Below, piece after piece: positions 47,880 to 59,780 of a stretch of DNA of 64,000 nucleotides (the stretch's first letter is position 1; the number at the start of each line of letters is the position of its first letter). Made by a program: the position numbers and the translations under genes. The DNA is from Cryptomeria japonica. Taxonomy: Eukaryota > Streptophyta > Pinopsida > Cupressales > Cupressaceae. The notes below the pieces were generated by a model. It was not told the origin of the DNA. It saw nothing but the letters and a program-made list of their open reading frames with translations, and searched no databases. The DNA lies in contig NC_081414.1 of the NCBI RefSeq assembly GCF_030272615.1, forward strand, positions 916,183,648 through 916,247,647, written 5' to 3'.

Positions 47880-48157
47880 GCTGACTTTTTCCTATCTTAA
47901 GGTTTTGTCCTTCTTTGAGAGTTTCTTTTGTACATTCATCTCTATTTTGGAGAGTGGGCAGGGGGGACGAGGCGGGCGGGTTGGGAGTTATTTTCCCACT
48001 AGGTTTTCTCCCTTTCTCCGTTTGTGAGAGATCGCATTGCATTGCTTTGATTGGATTTTGCATTTATACATGGGTACCTAACATGGCCTCGTAGCCGAGA
48101 CCCATCTTGCATTGTTAGCTTGAGTCTACATTCCCCTAAGTTGCACTTAAGAGGGGG

Positions 48158-48320
48158 TGTTGGTATAAATTATGTCTCATAATTACACTTTACTGAAGTT
48201 GACTTAGGATAATGCATTTCATCATAGTTTGCATATGAAACATTTAGGGAAGTGTGCACATAGGAAAGTTGCTTGTAGAAGAAATTCCACCTTTTGTGGT
48301 CTTATCTTGTTGTTACATCC
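48158..48320 (+). mobile_element. Copia 3' LTR, left part
   Basis: It begins TGTTGGTATAAATT directly after the polypurine tract. It ends in TACATCC, whose last five bases are the L3 target-site duplication. The remainder is at 52,442-52,728. Confidence 0.75.
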
Positions 48321-48711
48321 TGTTGTGACGTTTTCACACATCGCCCCATTGCAAATGGGGACCCATGTTTTTTTGCTTTTTAGGGTTTGTTCTTTAGGTT
48401 TTTTTGGGGTTTTGTTAGCTAGCCTTTGCATTTTGAATGTCGCCCAGGGGATCAATAGGATAGCAAGTCCGGCTTGAGTGAGGTCCTGATCCTGAAATTT
48501 GGCTAAGTCTGGAATGTCCTGATCCTGAATTTGACTAAGTCTGGAAACTGAAAAAACCTCCAAAAACTAGATTTTGCAATATAACTCCTGGAGGTCTGAA
48601 ACCACTCTCAAACATCCTGAAAGTATATATGGAATATAACTTAAAGTTTCTTATACTTAAATGTTATATTCCATAAAAATTATCCTGATAGAGAGTGCGA
48701 AAAGTCAAATT

Positions 48712-50131
48712 TCGCTCGTGTCCTTCTCCAAGGGTCCAGAGCGAAAAGCGCTCCTGTCCCTCTCCAAGGGACCAGAGCGAAAATGCTTAGTTGAGCCATT
48801 CCTGACCTTGTTTGGACGAATCGAGACATCAAAGGCATGGTGAAGGACGAAATGAGCATGATAGAGCATCCAGACTTGATCAAAAACAACGAAATGATGA
48901 AGTTTTTGCCTAGAGGGTTAAATTCGCTCCTGTCCCTCACTGAAGGACCAGAGCGATGTCCTTCATTGGGCAAAATCTAGGCAAAAATCAAGACAAGTTT
49001 ACGTTCAAAGGCAAGGAAGAATGTGAGATGAACTCATTGAATACAAATTGAAGATTTTAAAACGTCTGCAAGGGTCCCAAAAGGCCTAGTTCGCTCCTGT
49101 CCCTCAGGAAGGGACCAGAGCGATTTTTGTTATAATTGATTTTCTTGCCAAGTTGCAGACGATATCAAGGCATGGATGAATGGGGTAGAGCATGACGAGT
49201 CCGTTGAATATAAATTTGGGACCTGACAAAGTGGAATGAAGGCCACAAGGGATGGATCGCTCCTGTCCCTCTCCAAGGGACCAGGGCGATACAGTGGTTC
49301 AGGGCCGTTCCTCCAAGTTCAAGACCTTCTAAGACAAGGAACGAGGGTGGCAAGGACATTTCAAGACATCTTCATCGAGCACAAGCACTTAAAGGTCGTC
49401 ACGTTGAAGGAATTTGCACTCAAATCCCCAGTTCGCTCCTGTCCCTCAGGAAGGGACCAGAGCGAAATTTGTATAAGGACATGAAATTTGAAAGTTGATC
49501 ACGTCCCAGGTATCCAAGGGAATCGAAAAGGCTTCATTCTACACGATGAAGACATTTGCAAGGTAAAGACAAGCTCAAAATGTTGAACTTCGCTCCTGTC
49601 CCTCAGGAAGGGACCAGAGCGATGTTGAAGGTATTGACCAATTCATGCAAAAATCACGTTAAGACAAGGCTTCACAAGGTCATACAAGGTTCAAGGCGTC
49701 TTTTGAAAGTGATATATCAAAGTTTGGAACGTCCAAATGTTATCAATCAAGCTAAGGAGTCTATATCGCTCCTGTCCTTTGGACAAGGACCAAAGCGATT
49801 TCTATTAAAACACTCATGCTCCTTCAAAATCAAGACAATGCAAGGGTGGGCAAGATCGAGGACGCCATTTGAAAGATAATGAACGAGGAACAAAGGTTGA
49901 AAGGTGGCAAATTCTAGCTAGAACACATGGATCGCTCCTGTCCCTCTCCAAGGGACCAGGGCGATATCACATCTTAAAGACATTCCTTCGCACAAACAAG
50001 TCAATCAAACTTGAAGGACCCAGCTAAAATACCGATTTGAACGTAAGGATCAAGATTTTGGACGTCAAAAATGCAAGGATCAAGACCAAGAAGGTAGATC
50101 GCTCCTGTCCCTCAGTCAGGGACCAGGGCGA
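48712..50131 (+). repeat. Array of ten imperfect palindromes on a ~167-bp period (L3)
   Basis: Each unit holds a ~33-bp imperfect palindrome, TCGCTCCTGTCCCT...AGGGACCAGAGCGA, able to fold as a hairpin. Starts are 48,712, 48,748, 48,924, 49,091, 49,257, 49,433, 49,590, 49,766, 49,932 and 50,099. After the first pair, spacings are 176, 167, 166, 176, 157, 176, 166 and 167. The DNA between palindromes is strongly diverged but shows traces of homology (TTGAATA.AAATT), so the palindrome is the best-kept part of an old tandem repeat. Confidence 0.93.
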
Positions 50132-50458
50132 TGAGGTACGTATATTCATCTTCAAAATTTGGCGCTCAAACAAATATTTTTGAATTTATCTTAAATGCTA
50201 AAAAAAAAAAAATCGATATTTTATTGAAAGCATTTAAAAATTGCGTTTGGTATTAATTAATTATTTTGCCTTGTAAGAAAAACCGAATTTATTAATTTAA
50301 ATGACAAAGGCATTTAATTAATTATTTATTAATTAATAAAATCAAGTTGAGCGCTTGGGTTTATTTTGTCAAGGTCGGCCTTTATTATTTATTTAAAAAT
50401 CGTTTTAATTGCTATATTTTGCAAAAAGTCGGCCTAAGGTCAATATGAAGGTGAGCGC

Positions 50459-50467
50459 CTATAAAGG
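50459..50467 (+). promoter_or_regulatory. Upstream TATA box (TATA1) of L3
   Basis: GCGCCTATAAAGGAAGGTGT is followed by TTATTTCATTTT. It is nearly identical to the L4 site at 58,533. Confidence 0.5.
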
Positions 50468-51021
50468 AAGGTGTTTATTTCATTTTCACATCATCATTTA
50501 TCATCTCTCATATGCGACTTGGAGAAGGCAAAAGAGGAGCGAATTTCATACAAAGGAAGGGCGAAATTATCATTCAAGAAGAGGAGCGAATTCAATCAAA
50601 GGTGGTGCGAAACTACTATCCAAAGGAGAGGCGAACTTGAAGTTTCAAGTTAGGCGAACTTGCCAAGGACATTGAAGAACACATCAAAGATTCCAAGGGT
50701 GGCGAATTAATAAAGAGGACGTTCATTATCCTTCAAGATCAAGTCAAAGGCTTCAAATTTTGATTTTTGCCTAGGCAAATTCCTCATTTTGCATTCTAGA
50801 GTTAGCTCTCTAGTGAGGTATGGCGATATGGATTTATTGTTTTGATTTTGATTGTTGATCGTCATAGCCTTCAAATTTTGAATTTTGAATTTTGAATTCC
50901 AGTAGCCCGATCGTTTTTTAGGAAATGATAATTCAAGGACTTATCATGAGGTTTCCTAAAATTAATTTAATCTATGCTATTCATTGCAAAATCATGTTAC
51001 TAATTTTGAAATGTTGTGTAG

Positions 51022-51190
51022 GCATCAAATGGAGATCTCATCAAGGAAAATCAAGCCGGATCAAGGACGGTCTTCGCCGGGACGATCAAGCCAGGACAAG
51101 GGTGACCTTTTTCAATCCAGCGTTCCAAGGCGAGGTACATCATCTTCCTGCACATCAAGGACACAAGGAGTTAGAACAAGGGCTCGTTGA
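51022..51190 (+). other. Exon-like basic frame after acceptor site in L3
   Basis: After TTGTGTAG an arginine/serine-rich frame (RSSPGRSSQDKGD ... TSRTQGVRTRAR) runs to TGA at 51,188. Composition is basic and no domain is recognised. Its place matches the segments after acceptor-like sites in L1, L2, L4 and L5. Confidence 0.3.
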
Positions 51191-51564
51191 AGAAGCAAAT
51201 AATTCCAGATGAATTAATTAAAGATAGCCTCTCAACGACATCAAATTGAATATCTAGCAAGCTACAAGTGTCAGATGAGGTGGCGTCCTAGTCATCATTT
51301 CTCCAATCAGTGAGGTCCACCTCAGCATGTCCAGATTCAATGTACTTAACTCATGGAAGGTGGCACAAACTCCGATGTACCTACCCTGGCTATCCATTGG
51401 TCGATTTTTCTAGAGGGGACATGTGTCCAAGCAATACAATTTTATCATTGGTCAACCATTAAATGTTATGTAATGGTTGTAACAAACCCTAATTAGGGTT
51501 TTCATTGTTGAATCTTGGCCATTGATCTTGAATTGATCTAAGCCATCAAATTGTATTGTGGGCA

Positions 51565-51573
51565 CTATATAAG
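51565..51573 (+). promoter_or_regulatory. LTR promoter TATA box (TATA2) of L3
   Basis: CTATATAAG is followed about 21 bp on by TTTGTAAAGG. It is probably the U3 promoter, since the TTTGTAAAG pairing is conserved in L1, L2, L4 and L5. Confidence 0.6.
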
Positions 51574-52441
51574 CCCAGGCATTTCATTTGTAAAGGCTAA
51601 TTTTAGCAAGCAATAAGTTAGAGATAGTATGTAAATAGTTGGAAGAGTTAGAATATAGTTGATAGAATAGTAATTAGAGTAGAATAGGAGGACAAGGCAA
51701 GAAATTGTTGCCATTGATTGTAAACAAACTCCATTTTCATTGAAGTAATGGTGAAATATGTCGTTTTCTTGCAATTTGCATGGTTTCTTGTTGAGTCTTC
51801 AATCTTAGATGGTAGATGATTAGATGAATGAAGGAAATGTGATTGATTGATGGTGGAATTCGTATATCCATACTACTAGCAGTTTGTTGATTGCAGACTT
51901 GCCTTGTGTAGTCAACTGGAATAGTTCAACTTAAGCTCAATTTCAATTTGTTGCCTCTTCATTGATATGCATCAACTTGGATGGTATCTATGCCTGCGGT
52001 GATGATTTGAACATCATAAAGCTCCCTTAGAAGATCGCACTAGTCTTGTGTAGATGTTCCATTGATGTCAAAACAAGATCTAGTTAGAGTTTCATCAAAA
52101 ATCAAGTCATTGCTCCTACATTCTTAGTATTAGGATTAGATCCTCTCTTCGCCCTTATCCTTTTTTCCATTTTTCAAATCTAAGTTAGTAAGAGCCTGTG
52201 TCCAGCAAAGCAGATCGGAAGTTCAATCATCACATGTAAGTCCCCTTGTGATCCCAGCAAATCACATCATACCACTGGAGCTTGTCCACACGTAGAGACC
52301 CTACATCAAAGAACCTTGGAGTTTACCTAACTGATCCTTTACGCGAATCTTCAGCAGTTAGAGACTATTTTCTCAAGAGAGGATAAGATACCCTTAGGTA
52401 TTTTATTCTGTGTTAGGCTGTGTACAAAATACACGTCAACA

Positions 52442-52728
52442 CATCCCACCTTCGGTGGGTGATTCACCTCCTGTGGAATATTTTATTGTTTCTCCTACCT
52501 ACCCTCACCTACCCTTGTTTCTCATTGGGCCACATGTCATGTTCATGTGCTCACATATCCATATGGCCTTGCCTTTATAAGTAGGCTCATCTTCTATGTA
52601 TGGTTTATCCAATTGATCATATTTTGCATCTTGATGAGAATAGAGTTTGTTCTTGTCAATCTATTGTCTCTCTTATTTGTGCTATTCATTGTGCTCTAGA
52701 TCTTGGCTATAATTGACAGATTCTTACA
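52442..52728 (+). mobile_element. Copia 3' LTR, right part
   Basis: It starts with the right copy of CATCC and continues the LTR begun at 48,158. It has a TATA-like CTTTATAAGTAGGC and ends near TTCTTACA. The right border is approximate. Confidence 0.6.
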
Positions 52729-53016
52729 ATTTTAAAATTCACCTTTTTAACTAAAAACTCATTTTTGCTAGAATGATAATGATGATGAATAATGAAAATT
52801 GGGGTCAACCATGAAGCTTAAGTATAAATAGACACTCTCTTCAAGAATCTTGAGAATGCACCAAAAGTCAAAGTTCATTTTGGAAAGTGTCATAGGAGTC
52901 CTCTAGACCAATTGAGCTCATTGCCAATATTAAACATCCCCTCTAGCAATGTTGATGATCACTAAGAAAGTCAAAGCCAACTACAATACCAAAGTGACTG
53001 AAAATGGGACATTATA
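52729..53016 (-). mobile_element. 3' LTR start of a family B Gypsy element (B3)
   Basis: On the minus strand the LTR begins TATAATGTCCCATTTTC at 53,016 and runs leftward to the Copia border. It contains a TATA-like TCTATTTATACTTAAGC (about 52,840). It fixes the orientation of family B LTRs. Confidence 0.65.
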
Positions 53017-53100
53017 GTTCTCCCTCCCCAAAGATTACTTGTCCTCAAGCAATGCAAACCCACAATATCACCAAATTGATCTAAATTGAAACCAAATGCG
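53017..53100 (-). mobile_element. Gypsy 3' internal end: polypurine tract and CTTGAGGACAAG block
   Basis: The minus strand reads TTGCTTGAGGACAAGTAATC (about 53,033-53,052), then TGGGGAGGGAGAAC (53,017-53,030) directly before the LTR. This pairing just upstream of the 3' LTR is a well-known feature of many plant Gypsy elements. How far the internal region extends rightward is unclear. Confidence 0.75.
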
Positions 53101-55702
53101 AACCCAAGGTCCCAAGTCAATCTCAGAAAAGAACCACCATGCTATAGCTGCACCACTTTGATTAAAACTATAAACCTATTATACCAATTTTGCACTCTAC
53201 TCTCCTATGACCCAATAATGTAATCATCCTCTAAAACCAAACTAGAATACCTAAAAGGGCTGAATTCTATACCATGAAAGATCTCCTAACAAATCATCTC
53301 AATATGGTCTACATCTGCAATCCGAATACCAACATGATCCTAGGCAACAAGAAAAATAATCTGCTCAACAAGAAGACATGATCCTTAGCATATCTCATTA
53401 TGGTGACCCAAAAGTTATGCAAATTAGTCCCTAACAAGTGGTTGATAAAGAAGATGACAGCAATGTCAAATCTGAAAGTTACCATCTTGGGAATGCTTTT
53501 GTTGTCTGTAATGTGCCTTTATGTATATTTTTATGAAATGAGGGAACAATTAACTAATAAATCAATTGCAAGAGACTTCTTATCAAAACACAAAATCCTT
53601 ATGAATCTTATATTGCTGATGATAAATACCACTTAATGGAATGACAATTGATGATCTGCTATAAACTTGTATCAATTCTGAAGCATGCAATTAATATTGA
53701 TATATGATATTAAAGTATTATCAAATCTGCAATATGTAACTCTAGCTGATCTGCTGTCTCTGATATAGCTTTGGGGATTATGCAATGGCAATCTGATCCA
53801 ATCTGCAATTATGGAGTGGTCTCTGCTATTCCTAATACTATATCACAGTGTTTGATTTTGCTAAGGAAACATGCTTTGGTGCTGTTCCAGATTTCTGACT
53901 TTGAATATATACAGCCTGATTGGCCTTTGAAGGCTAATTGCTCGATTGAGCAATCCAATAATGGATATAAATGTAAATAGAAGACAAATCCGATGATGCT
54001 TGTGGTTTGAGTCTTCTTTCATATCTTTTGGATCGAACAGTGAACACATCCTAATCACACTTCTTCATGAACAATGATTATTGTCTTAATCACATATTTC
54101 CACTAATCGTCTTCAGGGCTACATATTACAGTAGACACTGCACTATAAATTCTTATCTTGGATGCATTCCATTTACCTTTTCAAATCAAATAGGTTTCTA
54201 TTGATTGATTCTTATTGTAGATATATTAATCGTATGGTAAAGATTACTTATTTTCAAAAGATGTATCATGTAAGATTTAAAAGACGAACCTTCAACTTTT
54301 GGAAAACATTCCTTGAGTGATCTCATTGCTGAAAATTAAGGACCATTCAACATCTTGAATAGCTATTTTTGTAGTTTATAAAACATACACAGATTCTCCA
54401 ACAATTTTGAGATTAACAAGCCAATTTACGTCAAGAACCAACAATACGATTATTTCGATTGAGAGTAATTGCTTATCATCCAAGAAAAGAGGGAAAGCAT
54501 CTACAATGATCCCAAAGGAAATTAAGTCTATGCCTTCAACAATTAAGCAAATAGGAAAATTGGCAGCAAGTTTATCTGTGTTGTGTGTGTTTGTGTATTC
54601 AGTGAGAGAGAGTAACCTGCGTTTGTAGCCATGTAGCAACTTGTAACGATCGCATTCCATGGTGGCACTGCATCATTATTAATCTTTAGAGTCAACAACT
54701 CAAGCACAGTTTAGAGATACAATTAACAAAGAACTAATGTATTTACTCTCTTGCTCTAACTTTTTAATTAGGCAAATTTCAATCTCGTAAAACTTTCCTT
54801 GTCTATAACTGCAATAAATCAGTAATTTTGTATAGGGTTTTACCTTGAAATTAAAGAACTTATAAATCAAAATTCATCATGTAACCTTCTAGACAATAAA
54901 ATAGATAAATAATTCAGCACCAACTAGAAGGGCTTGCAATTTAATAAGGTAGGAATTTTGGTTCTGGAAATGCATTGATGTAATCATCAACCATTGACTC
55001 TTTTCAAAACAAAACAATTAATCGTAAACTCTTGAAAAAGAAAGGAAGTGTGCTAATGTTGACAATTGATAAAAGTAGGTCACTTGGAGTTGCAAGAACA
55101 AGCAGACACATAAGTACTAAGGTAAAAAGAATCTAGATTCTAACAAGTGACCAAAAGTAAAATGGTGTAAACATAACCAGAGGTAACCTACTGTGGTACG
55201 CAACCATAAACAATAGGATCTAAATGAAAATAGAAAATGCTATGTGAGGTGATAATGTCACAAGGAACTGATGAATATCAAACTTGGGAAGCGCAACTAA
55301 AAATCAACCTGTAGCAAGGTTGGAGATAGAAGAACCAACATAACCATCATATGCCACCACAGGCAGGCCAATGCAGGATTTGATTATGTCCAAAGAAAAT
55401 TGTCCAAGACTAAGGAGGTAAGGTTAGATAAATACTAGAAGGAAATTAGGCAGAGTCCCTAGAATCTCTCTTGATGCATGTCTTAGGGTAAAGAAAAAAT
55501 AAGCAATACATGCCTATCTATGTGCCCCAATTTGTCAACCAAAGGAGCTACAAAACAGTGGAATACAAAAATCAAGCAGATCCATATATCATTGGATAAG
55601 GAGAGTGAAAGAGGTTGGGGCTTGTTTACCATAGAGATGAATGATATGTCATTGAGGGATCCCCATATGTGTGTGATCAGCAGTAAATAGGGGCTATTTT
55701 AA
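53101..55702. other. Unassigned DNA
   Basis: No recognisable gene. 53,101-53,400 may continue the minus-strand Gypsy internal region but shows no domain. Short frames at 53,400-53,636 and 54,376-54,660 have no similarity I can name. Confidence 0.3.
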
Positions 55703-56305
55703 CCAGAGTTACAAGAATCATCAGGACTCACCTAGACTCGACAAGTCCCGAAGGAAGTGACATCAAACAAGTTTGGGAGACTCAGCAGCCAAGTACTCGC
55801 CAAACTCGCCAAACTCACCAGAATCGATGAGTCCCAATGGAAAGACTTGGCCAAAGCTGGCAAAGTTAAAAACATTAAAAAAAAAAAAAAAAAAAATCGT
55901 CTTATATTTGTCTTCTACATCCTAAAAGCAACTTCACTTCAATTTCAAGCCAAAGGAGAAGGAAAAAAGAGAATTTTGAACTGAAATTGGATTGCATTGA
56001 AGGGAAACCAGCAAGGAGATTGAACAAAAGATGGTGGTTGAATCACATTTGGGCAGGTTTATAGATACTGTTGAAGCACCAAGAGGAGTCTACAAAGGAT
56101 TGGGAAGAGCTCACCATTGACTTAAAGCAAGAATTAAGAGGCAAGTTTGCATTTTGAAGATTTTTTTTGTATCTTTTAACAAAAATTTCGTTTACATTTT
56201 TTTTTCTATTTTGTTTTAGAGGACCAAAAAACAAACAACGATGTGTTTAATTTTTATGTTGAACAAACCCTATATGTTTTGTAAAAAAAATAGTTTTATA
56301 TTCTC
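55703..56305 (+). mobile_element. hAT element 3, 5' part
   Basis: It begins CAGAGTTACAAG, fitting the hAT start CARNG. Subterminal ACTCGCC/GACTCG words follow (55,740-55,835), like those of the complete hAT at 26,020. A long A tract lies at about 55,869-55,895. It ends in intron-like T-rich DNA where LTR L5 is inserted, and the element resumes at 62,774. Confidence 0.6.
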
Positions 56306-57002
56306 TGTTGATGTGTATTTTATGATGTCTTCCAACACAGAATAAAATACTAAGTATCTTATCCTCTCTTGAACAAAATCCCCCCAAGTGCTAAACTGCG
56401 TGATCATATGGGATGACTCCTAGGTTCCGAATGTCAGGTCTTGACGTGCTCTTGGATAGACTCGGTGTGTATGATGTGATTTTGTTGGAATCACAGGGAA
56501 GACTTACGTTGAAACTTGAATGCCTGAATACTGCTGGAATGTGGAATTTTACTTGACTTCAAAAAGGAACAAAAGAGATATGGTTGAGAAAGCTAATCTA
56601 ATCCTAGGAATGTAAGAAATTATGAATGATTTAGTGAAATTCAACTAGACTTCGCTTGGTCATGCAAAGCAACAACTCCACAAAGTTTACTGCAATCTCC
56701 TAAGGTAAGTGTTGTGACTATTTCACACATCGCCCCATTGCAAATGGGGACCCCCACTTTTTTCTGCTTTCCAGGATAGTGGTAGACCCCCACTTTTTTC
56801 TACTTTCCAGGATAGTGGTAGAGTCTTTTTCTATTAGCCTTTGCATTGAAGAAGTGTAGTTGGTCAAGAGCTAATCAAGTCAAGTCTCCCTCTCTTGATT
56901 AAGTGAGGTCAGTCAATTTTCAAGGCTTTCGAAATGAATGATTTACATCTTTTGCTTGCAGAACTAGGGATGAAATGCTAAATTTGGCTAAGGCATGAAA
57001 AT

Positions 57003-58360
57003 TTCCTTTGATTGCCTGGATCAGCAACTAAGGCATTGACAGCACTTCCTTTGCCCAGCCAAGGCATAATCCCTTCCACTTCTCCCAGCACTGCCAGTGG
57101 GTGCTCAAACCTGATCACTCCCATTTCCATTCCTCATCATTGCCATCACCATTTCATCCTTCCATTCTTTCCATCTCTCTCCCTCTTCACCACATCCTTC
57201 ACATCTCCCTTTCCACTTCCATTTCTTTCCATTCACCCTCACCTTCTCTTCCACCCTTCCATCCCTTATCCCTCCATCTTCCTTCATCTTTCACCCTTCC
57301 CTACACCCTTCCTTCCTTCCACTTCCTTCCAGCCTCTATCCACCTACCTTCCTATCCTCCATCTAACTTTCCACTCTCATCTCCTACATTTACCTTCACC
57401 CCACTACCACTTCCATCTCCCTTACCTTCCATCTCCTTCCAGCCTCTACCCACCTACCTTCCTACCCTCCATCTACCTTTCCCCTCCCATCTCCTACCTT
57501 TACCTTCACCCCACTACCACTTCCATCTCCTTTACCTTCCATCTCCTTCCACCTTACCCCCTCGTGACTTCTCCTTATCACTCCCTCTTCTTCATTGCAC
57601 CCTTTCCACCTTACTATCTTTGACTCCCTCCACTACCTTGCCATGCATGTTTGGGCCCTAAAAACTCTAAGATGGAGATTTAAAAAGTTTTTTTTAAGGC
57701 ATTATGATCTCCTTTGACTCCCTTTTACTACTGTAGCCTTGATTAGGTCCCACCAATTAAATATTAGATGCAAATTAAAGTTTCTAAGGAATTTCAACCA
57801 CTGACACCAGCACTTCTTTTGACTGTCCAAATCAGTGACACAAGAGATGACTGATTTCCTTTGCCTTTTTAAAAGTACGAACTGGTTGAGATCATTTCCT
57901 ATGCTCAAATTAAGTATATGAAAAGCATGGATGTTTGGAGAATAGATTGGGTAAGCAAAATTTGAGGAAATGTAAGGTCATTTCCTTTGACCCTTCTAAT
58001 CCACGATCATGCTTGGCATCATTTCCTTTGGCCCATCAGATCCCCGAACTGGCTGGGACTCATTTCCTTTGCCTCCTTGAATCCCTGATCCAGCCTAGAC
58101 TCATTTCCTTTGACCCCCAAGATCCCCGAACTGGCTGGGATCTCTTTCTTTGCCCTTTGAAGGATGTCCGATCAGCATGGGATGTGGTCCAAATCAGAAT
58201 AGACGAGTTTTTGATGATTTAAGGGCTGAGATAATGATTTTAAAATCAATTTCCTTTGCTCCTTATAATCCCCAGATTTCGACTTCCTTTGCCCTCTCCA
58301 ATCCACGAATTTTCACTTCATTTGCTCATTCAAAACTTCGATTTTTCCGCCCACCATTTC
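57003..58360 (+). repeat. Dispersed TTTCCTTTG words in L4
   Basis: About 14 copies of TTTCCTTTG(A/C)CCC-like words occur, most densely from 57,979 to 58,349. Several are followed by ATCCCCGAACTGGCTGGGA (58,040 and 58,120 regions). This is the L4 counterpart of the arrays in L1, L2, L3 and L5. Confidence 0.75.
57120..57640 (+). repeat. Almost pure pyrimidine tract with a 110-bp duplication
   Basis: The plus strand is nearly all C and T (with some A) for about 520 bp, built of CTTCCATCTC, CCTTCC and CACC words. A 110-bp unit beginning AGCCTCTA.CCACCTACC is duplicated at 57,331 and 57,441. The proline/serine/leucine-rich frames at 57,012-57,623 and 57,101-57,661 are composition artefacts. Confidence 0.9.
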
Positions 58361-58532
58361 CTTTGAGCAAGCAAATCCACAATAAGGATGAGGGAATCAT
58401 TGGTGCCAATCTTAAGGGAGAAGCCCACCGAAATGGTAAAGATGAGGTTTGATTTTACATTTTCAAGCCATTTAATACATAGGATCAAGTCGTCTTTTGA
58501 GTGAAAAGATACAGCCCTTAGCATTCAACGCC

Positions 58533-58540
58533 TATAAAAG
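58533..58540 (+). promoter_or_regulatory. Upstream TATA box (TATA1) of L4
   Basis: ACGCCTATAAAAGGAGGTGT is followed by TTTATTTCATTTT, then a CAGCGAATTTCATCACAAAG stretch also present after TATA1 in L3. Confidence 0.5.
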
Positions 58541-58931
58541 GAGGTGTTTTATTTCATTTTAAAACATCATTCAAAGCAATCAGAATTCTGATCTGCATTT
58601 GAGGACAGCGAATTTCATCACAAAGAAGCAATATTTGCAACTATTTTGATCATTTCATTTATCAAAATACATTTTCAAGGCTGGCAATTCTGATTAGAAG
58701 GATTTTGAACTCATTTTTAATCCACTTTTAAAGGCAATCTGGGCAGAAATTTTGTGAAAATTCACCTAAAATCAGACTCAGAATCAGATGTTTCCAGACA
58801 GCAAAATGCATTTCCAGATTTGAAAGGGGGTTTTCCCACTTAATTGATGAGGTTTTGATGTGATAAGGGTTTGTTCGATTAAGTTCATTATATTATTTCA
58901 TTAATATGATTCAATATGTTTTCTTTTTCAG

Positions 58932-59274
58932 GTTTGATTGGAGAATCATAGCAAAGAATGAGAATGCACATTCAAGATTACATCAAGATGAAATGCACAA
59001 GGGGTTACTCCACAAGTTAACGATCTCTAACATGCGGAGCTTACAGCACTAAGGTGTTCAAATGAAGATCAAGGTAGCTCCAAGACATTCCAAACATAAG
59101 GGACAAAGGGAAATCAATCACCCCAAGATGAGAACTCACACATCAACATCAATATTCTCAAAGCAAAGACAAGGAAGATTGGAAAATGCAAGAGAAAGGC
59201 ATCATAACTACAGGGAAGATTTCACAAGATTCACAAGAGCAAGGCATGAGAATGTGCAAGCTAGAGGAATATAA
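58932..59274 (+). other. Exon-like purine-rich segment after acceptor site in L4
   Basis: It follows TTTCTTTTTCAG and is rich in GAAGAT, CAAGGA and similar purine words. A 70-codon basic frame occupies 59,062-59,274 (KQRQGRLENARERHH). No domain is recognised. Confidence 0.3.
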
Positions 59275-59772
59275 TTTTCATAATCTTGAATTTCCTCCGA
59301 AAATCCAAGAGCCATTGCAGTATAGCTAGAAGAGCTAATCAAAGTTGAAGGATCAACTTGAGCAAAGTCATCATCAATGCAATTCGATTGAGCTTGGAGA
59401 TGTTGAGTATCAAGAGATATGCCTCGTTCATCTACAACTTGTGAAGAGTTACATAAATCAAGCAAGTTGAAGTGGCGCCTAGTCATCACTTATCCAATCA
59501 TATCATTTCAAGATAAGGCATCCAAATTCAATGTAATTGACTCATCTACAAACAGATAACTACCACACATGGGCACAAAGTTCGATGTACCTACCGTCGT
59601 CATCTATTGGTTGAATTTTCAAAGAACATGTGTCCCATATTTTGTAACTTTGTCATTGGTCAAGCATTAAATGCTCTGCAATGGGTGTAACAAACCCTAA
59701 TTAGGGTTTCTATCTTCCAATTTTAGCCATTGATGTGGACTCGATCTTGGCCCTTCATTGTAACAAGAGCAC

Positions 59773-59780
59773 TATATAAG
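59773..59780 (+). promoter_or_regulatory. LTR promoter TATA box (TATA2) of L4
   Basis: CTATATAAGGCTCC is followed by CATTTGTAAAGG, matching the TATA2 site of L3. Confidence 0.6.

Larger units (their letters stand above)
48321..52441 (+). mobile_element. LTR family L, solo copy L3 (4.1 kb)
   Basis: The ends are TGTTGTGACG and ACGTCAACA. A perfect 5-bp target-site duplication CATCC lies at 48,316-48,320 and 52,442-52,446. In order it has two 5' tip hairpins, a ten-hairpin array (48,712-50,131), TATA1 CTATAAAGG (50,459), an acceptor-like TTGTGTAG (51,021), an exon-like basic frame (51,022-51,190), TATA2 CTATATAAG (51,565) with TTTGTAAAGG, and the conserved right end (TCTCAAGAGAGGATAAGA, 52,371). 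No internal genes are present, so it is a solo LTR made by recombination between two LTRs. Confidence 0.92.
43843..52728 (+). mobile_element. Copia retrotransposon, 5' LTR missing, 3' LTR split by L3
   Basis: Gag-pol is followed by a polypurine tract AAGAGGGGG (48,149-48,157) and the 3' LTR start TGTTGGTATAAATT (48,158). The LTR is interrupted after 48,320 by solo LTR L3. It resumes at 52,442 with a TATA-like CCTTTATAAGTAGG (about 52,574) and ends near TTCTTACA (52,728). Its right side abuts a family B Gypsy LTR. Confidence 0.75.

Noticed and set aside
48712-50131. CRISPR-like array (palindromic repeats with spacers)
   Set aside because: The repeats are imperfect, spacers are ~125-145 bp and related to each other, no cas genes exist, and the array lies inside a plant solo LTR.
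57012-57661. Serine/proline/leucine-rich frames of 186 and 203 codons
   Set aside because: They come from a pyrimidine-rich tract. Two overlapping frames show the same low-complexity composition and neither has a domain.
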